Shown here piece by piece: positions 59,382-64,000 of a stretch of DNA of 64,000 nucleotides. The stretch's first letter is position 1, and the number at the start of each line of letters is the position of its first letter. This DNA comes from Axinella damicornis (Eukaryota; Porifera; Demospongiae; Axinellida; Axinellidae): positions 18,349,086 through 18,413,085 of the forward strand of contig OZ007507.1 in NCBI GenBank assembly GCA_963931865.1. Reading direction: 5' to 3'. A program made the translations under genes and the position numbers. The notes below the pieces were generated by a model. It worked only from the letters and a program-made list of their open reading frames with translations. It ran no database searches and was not told the DNA's origin.

Positions 59382-60963
59382 ACACACACTATTAAAGCTC
59401 CTGTGGATGTTTTGACCATGTTAACATCATTCTGCTTATATTTTCACTTTCATGTTGCAGTTCCTGTTGACATTTTGTAGCACTGTTCCCGTTTTGTTCA
59501 CATCTACAGGAAGCAGTTATTGGAACAACCGACAGTACTCGATCTGCCCTCTCTTGCAATGATGAGTATTAGCTCAGTGAATAATAAGAATAGAAATAGA
59601 ACCAAAATAAAGCAGTAGCACCACGATGTTGAAGACCAGGTACTGTAGCAAAGAGGAAGACAGCCATTAAACCTGTACAGTGAGGATAGTCTTGGGTACA
59701 CAACCTAACAAGGAACACTACTGAGGTAAGAGGCAAGGTTCACAGCCTTTCAAGAAATGACAATAATGTGAATAGTGGACTGATGGAAGAGTAGAATGTT
59801 CCAACTAGATGTATATTACCCCACTTTGAACAGCCATTTTAAGGATGTGGGAAATTTGCACGGTTTCGTTTTTCAGTTGTAACACCAAACATGGACCAGC
59901 TAGTACTGCACTGGCCAGGAGGGAAATACACATTACCTGTGGCTTCATGATCACATCCTGCAGAATAGGTCTGCATGCATCACAGTTGTTCCTAACACGT
60001 TTCAAGTTGAAGTTACCATTGGTATATACATCACTTGCCATTAACACATTGATGCATGTCTTACGCATGGCCACTAGCTATACTGTACGTAGTCCTGTAG
60101 CCTAGTTTTAGGCACGAATACCTTAAGAGACCATGCCCTGTAGCTGTAAACAATCACTTGCATGCATGCTGATTTAATCATATGATGCAGTTTAACACGC
60201 AGGGTAAACTAAGTTAACATGAACGAGCACTGAGGGGGTGTGGTGATGAGTGGAAGTGAACTTATCCAGGGATGCGCATGCGTGCTGGTTACTGTGGTCA
60301 TGGTTGCTAGGGCAGTAACGTTGCATGAGCTAGTAGGCGCATGCGTGCCTTGATATCGGTTAGTTACCAGTTAGTTACAACAGTTCAGTGGTACCATACA
60401 AGCAGCAATGCGATGTGAAATGTTAAAGGATGTATGACAAGGATTAATGTCTCACCATGCATGCAGACAGTGGGTCTGGTCTCCGGCACTAATGAGCTAT
60501 GGATTATTTTGGGAATGTGTGGTTTTGCTGTCTGTAACACCTAACAATAAGGATCAAGACAAGCTACACTGGCCAGGAGTGACTCCTGTTGGCCGTGTAC
60601 AAGTGTATCAGGGATTAATATATCAGATTCTGCTTGATGTAGTCTTCAGTTGTAAGGATACACTAGAATTCATGGATTGGGGGAGTTTAAATACATATGG
60701 CCATTGTTGAAATGTGATCGGTACAGCATTGTGCTCTATAAACCAATTCTTTACCAATCATCTCAAAGAAGAACAAAGCATCTGTCAGTGCAACTATTCA
60801 TACTTATTACACAAGCAAGCATGAATGCATGTGAACACAGATTCTGAAATATTGTAGCCAAAAATAAAAAGGGAGATTGCTAGGTTGCTGAAACATACTA
60901 CTGCTCGCTATCACTCCTTTTTCTAAACATTGAAGCTGAGATTGTTTGAAGGATTGACATATG
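56877..60963. other. Gene-free stretch with diverged tandem blocks
   Basis: 57190-57660 holds diverged repeats of 120-160 bp built around CATCAGAGTAAGT (57247, 57408) and CCAATTACC. CCCATGGG-type motifs recur at about 57085, 57140 and 58262-58320. Open frames at 59805 (minus) and 60447 (plus) are not recognised. They might be decayed exons of the downstream extracellular gene, but no domain pattern supports that. Confidence 0.35.
59319..59388. repeat. Poly-C tract followed by (CA)n
   Basis: A run of about 29 C directly abuts an ACACAC microsatellite of about 40 bp. Confidence 0.9.
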
Positions 60964-61168
60964 TCACACCACAAATATTGTGGTAATTGCGCGACGATTA
61001 TTGCCACAGCCATCTGGCACAATCTTCAGACGGTGTCTCCCTGCCGAGAGGCCAGGGAAGGTATGGGGGCTGCTACCTGTAGTGTGTGAACGAACAGTTA
61101 CACAGTGTTAAATATGGCTGAACCTGTAGTGTGTGAACGAACATGCAGTTACACAGTGTTAAATATGG

Positions 61169-61204
<36 letters not shown>

Positions 61205-63962
61205 ACATACTCACATGGAATGAGTGCAGCAAAGTCCAGGCTGCACAGGAAAGCATTGCTAGGTCCCGTGCTGTCAAACTCCACGGTAGCGCTGTTCCCA
61301 CTGACAGTCACTCCGTTGTTGATGAGATGTACGGTACACATATTATGAGTAGCTGTGTGTGTGCATATGAAACATAGATCAACAATCATAATAGTATGCA
61401 GGCTGGTACATTATATTAATCAGCTAGGTGCATGAATGCAGGACATTGAGCTAACTGCATGCTTTTCAGCCACGGAGTTGCTGAAAGTTAGCGAAGTCAC
61501 AATAGTTTGCGATAGTATGCTGTTGGCGCCGCCCAACCTAGCCACCGACTTAGAACTAGGTTATTATTTAGCTACTGCAGTATGTAACTCCAGAGGTGAC
61601 GTGGAAGCCTTCACACTCATGACAATCTGTGCCTGACAGTGACAGAACTTGCACAGTTTTGGCCTTGCGACTTACTGTACGTGACATTTACATGGTGGCA
61701 AATGCTTATGGCACTACAGGGAATATACCAAAAATCAAATGAAACCAACCCTTAATATTATTTATTGATCTCACCCGGCATCCAAATCCGTCTCCTAAGT
61801 ACACTCCTCATACCATCATCAATCATAGCCACCACACGCAAAACATAAAATTTGTTGTCATCAGGGGTCACATTTCTGAATGTAAAAGAGTTTGATGAAC
61901 CTAAGAGGATAGAGAAGTTGCATATTTTCAAAGCAGCGTTTCTCACTGAAATTGACAGCTGATTAGTTCATATTCTTGAACAGGGCATACAGTATATATG
62001 AATGCAGAGTGGGCTACAACCATTGCCACACGTAGGAGCTATAGCCTACAATCCTGGTGTCTATAGATAGTGTGCACTCACAGCCTTCCAGGTCAGATGT
62101 CATCCCAGCAAGCCTGATAGCACACTCGAGAGGATGGTCCGTCCGAACATCCAAAAAGACATTCCTTCCCTCCACCCTTGGACTGCCATTGATGAGGTTG
62201 ACAGGTCGCACTGTTGGACAAATTGATTTGGGATAAAACTGAACTTTAAATCAACATGCTGCTCATGATTTCACTATATATGCATCACCCAAAACTGCAA
62301 ACCCAGGCTATAGCTATTATTGCTGCTAACTCTTGCTTGCTGATCTGCCAAGCTCCATGGCTTTCCAGCAATGTATAATGCATACTATAGATGACTATGC
62401 AATTAAAATTAAGTAGCTGAGACATCCAATACCACACCTTGGGGTGAAGTGGGGACCACAGTTTCAGCAGTGGTGGGGGCATCAGTTTGAACAGTGGTGG
62501 GGGCCTCGGTTTGAACAGTGGTAGGAGCCTCTGTTTGAACAGTGGTAGGAGCCTCTGTTTGAACAGTGGTGGGTGCCTCGGTTTGAACAGTGGTGGGCGC
62601 CTCAGTTTGAACAGTGGTGGGTGCCTCGGTTTGAACAGTGGTGGGGGCCTCAGTTTGAACAGTGGTGGGGGCTTCGGTTTGAACAGTGGTGGAGGCTTCA
62701 GTTTGAACAGTAGTTGGGGCGTCAGTTTGAACAGTTGTGGGGGCATCGGTTTGAACAGTGGTGGGGGCTTGGGTTTGAACAGTAGTGGGGGCTTCGGTTT
62801 GAACAGTGGTGGGGGCCTCAGTTTGAACAGTGGTGGGAGCCTCAGTTTGAACAGTGGTGGGGGCTTCGGTTTGAACAGTGGTGGGGGCTTCGGTTTGAAC
62901 AGTGGTGGGGGCATTGGTTTGAACAGTGGTGGGGGCTTGGGTTTGAACAGTAGTGGGGGCTTCGGTTTGAACAGTGGTGGGGGCCTCAGTTTGAACAGTA
63001 GTGGGGGCTTCGGTTTGAACAGTTGTGGGGGCATCAGTTTGAACAGTAGTGGGCGCCTCAGTTTGAACAGTGGTGGGGGCCTCGGTTTGAACAGTGGTAG
63101 GAGCCTCTGTTTGAACAGTGGTAGGAGCCTCTGTTTGAACAGTGGTGGGAGCCTCAGTAGCGAGTGTTGTGGGGGCTGCAGTGGTCGGTGTGGTAGGTGG
63201 TGAGGTGGTTGCTGGAGCTCGCTCAGTGCAAAGGTTTGCATCACAAAATGGCTTGCTGCTCGGACAACTGCTGCAAGGTACCCCACGATCATAAGGCCGC
63301 TGCCCTATGAAGTTTCCACTACATATTGCATGGGAAAGAAAGATGCAGTGATAGCCAAGTATTATGCAGACAATTTTACAAGTTGATGTATGTAATCTGT
63401 GCGGAAGTGCATAGTGAAAACAAAAGGGTTCAGTCTACTTGCCACAACCAGTGCATACGCATATGACTTCATTGCCACAACCAGCTGCATATGTATATTA
63501 CTTCAGTGCCACATCCACGCATATGAATATGACTTCAGTGCCACATCCATCCTATAAGGAACATGGTCCCATGCACTGAAACCAGAACTATGCATGCAAT
63601 TAGCATACCAGTACACCAGCCCACTTATGCTATTATGGACTGACTTCCTGTGAGTCATAGCTAGCCAATGTACATGGCTTCTGTGGATCACACACAGCTC
63701 ACTTGATTGAATAACTAATATAGTCTGTCAGTCAAGTATGCTACAAGAGATTCTGTGGAAAAAAGATATGTTTTGACCCTTAGCTATATATAGAAGAGTA
63801 ACATCTTGAATCTGAATATGAATGCACTTGTAACATGAATCCTTACGCTGGTCCGTAGTTGCATATGAAGAGCACTGCATTGGTAAAGATGACACCGTTA
63901 GCATTGACTCTTGGGCATCTGATGGCACCACAACCAACATTGGCAGAATTGTCCCAGACATT
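60964..63962 (-). CDS. CAP-domain/mucin-repeat/Ig-like extracellular protein, 3' part (6 exons, 515 aa visible)
   Basis: Exons in transcript order: 63962-63847, 63318-62438, 62210-62082, 61945-61775, 61352-61215 and 61076-60964 (TGA). They sum to 516 codons with consistent phases and GT-AG ends. The first encodes NVWDNSANVGCGAIRC and then FICNYGPA. With the next exon's GNFIGQRPYDRGVPCSSC this is the end of a CAP (SCP/TAPS) domain, including the CNYGPAGN signature. CAP proteins are secreted. About 29 Thr-rich TEAPTTVQ repeats follow, a likely O-glycosylated mucin stalk. Two split modules then have the pattern V-x-LI-N-G ... F-x-CSLD ... PC-SSP ... G-x-H-x-L-x-I-V ... RR-x-I, an Ig-like fold common in invertebrate cell-surface proteins. 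The first module has a degenerate centre. The chain ends ITTIFVV with no membrane span. The N-terminal CAP half and signal peptide lie beyond the right edge. Confidence 0.8.
61172..61204. repeat. Poly-C tract, 33 bp, in the last intron of the CAP-mucin gene
   Basis: It lies 5 bp past the GTGAGT donor of exon 61352-61215 (on the minus strand the intron begins GTGAGTATGTG and then runs into poly-G). TTACACAGTGTTAAATATGG occurs on both sides of the adjacent sequence (61098 and 61149), a direct repeat. Confidence 0.85.
62462..63160 (-). repeat. 24-bp minisatellite encoding the TEAPTTVQ mucin repeat
   Basis: About 29 copies of a 24-bp unit (GCCTCGGTTTGAACAGTGGT on the plus strand). Variation is almost entirely confined to silent positions and E/D/Q changes in one residue (TEAPT, TDAPT, TQAPT). 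The length is a multiple of three, so copy-number change keeps frame. Both strands are open in other frames because of the repeat, not because of coding. Confidence 0.9.
63319..63846. other. Intron between the CAP exon and the mucin exon
   Basis: It contains three direct repeats of about 40 bp built on CATATGxxTATxACTTCAxTGCCACA (63459-63547). No exon was seen. Confidence 0.55.
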
Positions 63963-64000
63963 CTATGGAGTGGAAGAATATGCAGATGTGCTATTAGAAG

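Noticed and set aside
59100..59480. 126-residue frame with poly-P/TH tail
   Set aside because: The tail is the poly-C and (CA)n microsatellite translated. No splice or domain support.
62487..63203. 238-residue plus-strand frame rich in LNSGGG
   Set aside because: It is the complement of the 24-bp mucin minisatellite. The minus frame reading TEAPTTVQ joins in phase to CAP and Ig-like exons on both sides, so the plus frame is a shadow.
62285..63292. 335-residue minus frame rich in PPLFK
   Set aside because: Same repeat in the wrong frame. It runs past the splice sites and does not join the CAP signature.

Overview
The window reads as animal genomic DNA. Genes are split by short GT-AG introns, AT-rich introns and intergenic DNA are packed with small inverted-repeat transposons, and there are long G/C homopolymers. 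There are no operons, ribosome binding sites or prokaryotic genes. Divergent HSPA12-type HSP70 genes, a mitochondria-eating-protein-like family, a CAP-mucin extracellular protein and the abundance of TAGCCTCGTTCCCAGGC hairpins suggest an early-branching metazoan, most likely a demosponge. The phylum is inference, not proof.

Layout. 1-1500: mostly empty, with a short SMC-like coiled-coil exon pair on the + strand (910-1160). 1501-7943: module A, an HSPA12-like HSP70 gene on the minus strand (3 exons, 629 aa) whose start lies 165 bp from the start of a divergent + strand gene (9 coding exons, 386 aa). That second gene encodes a coiled-coil protein with a possible MIEAP-like C-terminal domain and an MGQSCC N terminus. 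7944-9740: 3' flank shared with module B. 9741-25084: no intact gene; dispersed repeats, a 2 kb tandem duplication (13.5-17.7 kb), a TIR element with a HIRAN-like fragment and a 38-G run (19795-20355), repeated first-exon-like units and a wrecked LINE reverse transcriptase (22.9-23.8 kb). 25085-32904: module B, a second copy of the same divergent pair in the same orientation (624 aa and 366 aa); the homology extends to about 35.04 kb. 33972-34492 and 37836-38356: two 521-bp near-identical TIR elements in opposite orientation. 38740-40705: a 5'-truncated, frameshifted LINE on the minus strand. 41-50 kb: repeats only. 50103-51503: a 1.4 kb palindrome with arms of about 600 bp, followed by clusters of short GTCCGCCTGGACA-type repeats. 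56418-56700: the first two exons of a third member of the coiled-coil family, in reverse orientation and without an HSP70 partner. 60964-63962: the 3' part of a minus-strand gene encoding the end of a CAP domain, about 29 TEAPTTVQ mucin repeats and two Ig-like modules.

How it fits together. The strongest biological signal is the head-to-head HSPA12-like/coiled-coil pair. It is duplicated as a unit with its short shared promoter (back-to-back TATA-like boxes and a conserved AACGGTGACC block), which suggests the two products are co-expressed. Joint function is inference. All exon junctions quoted were deduced by eye from conserved frame, phase and GT-AG sites shared by the copies; no alignment or database search was run.
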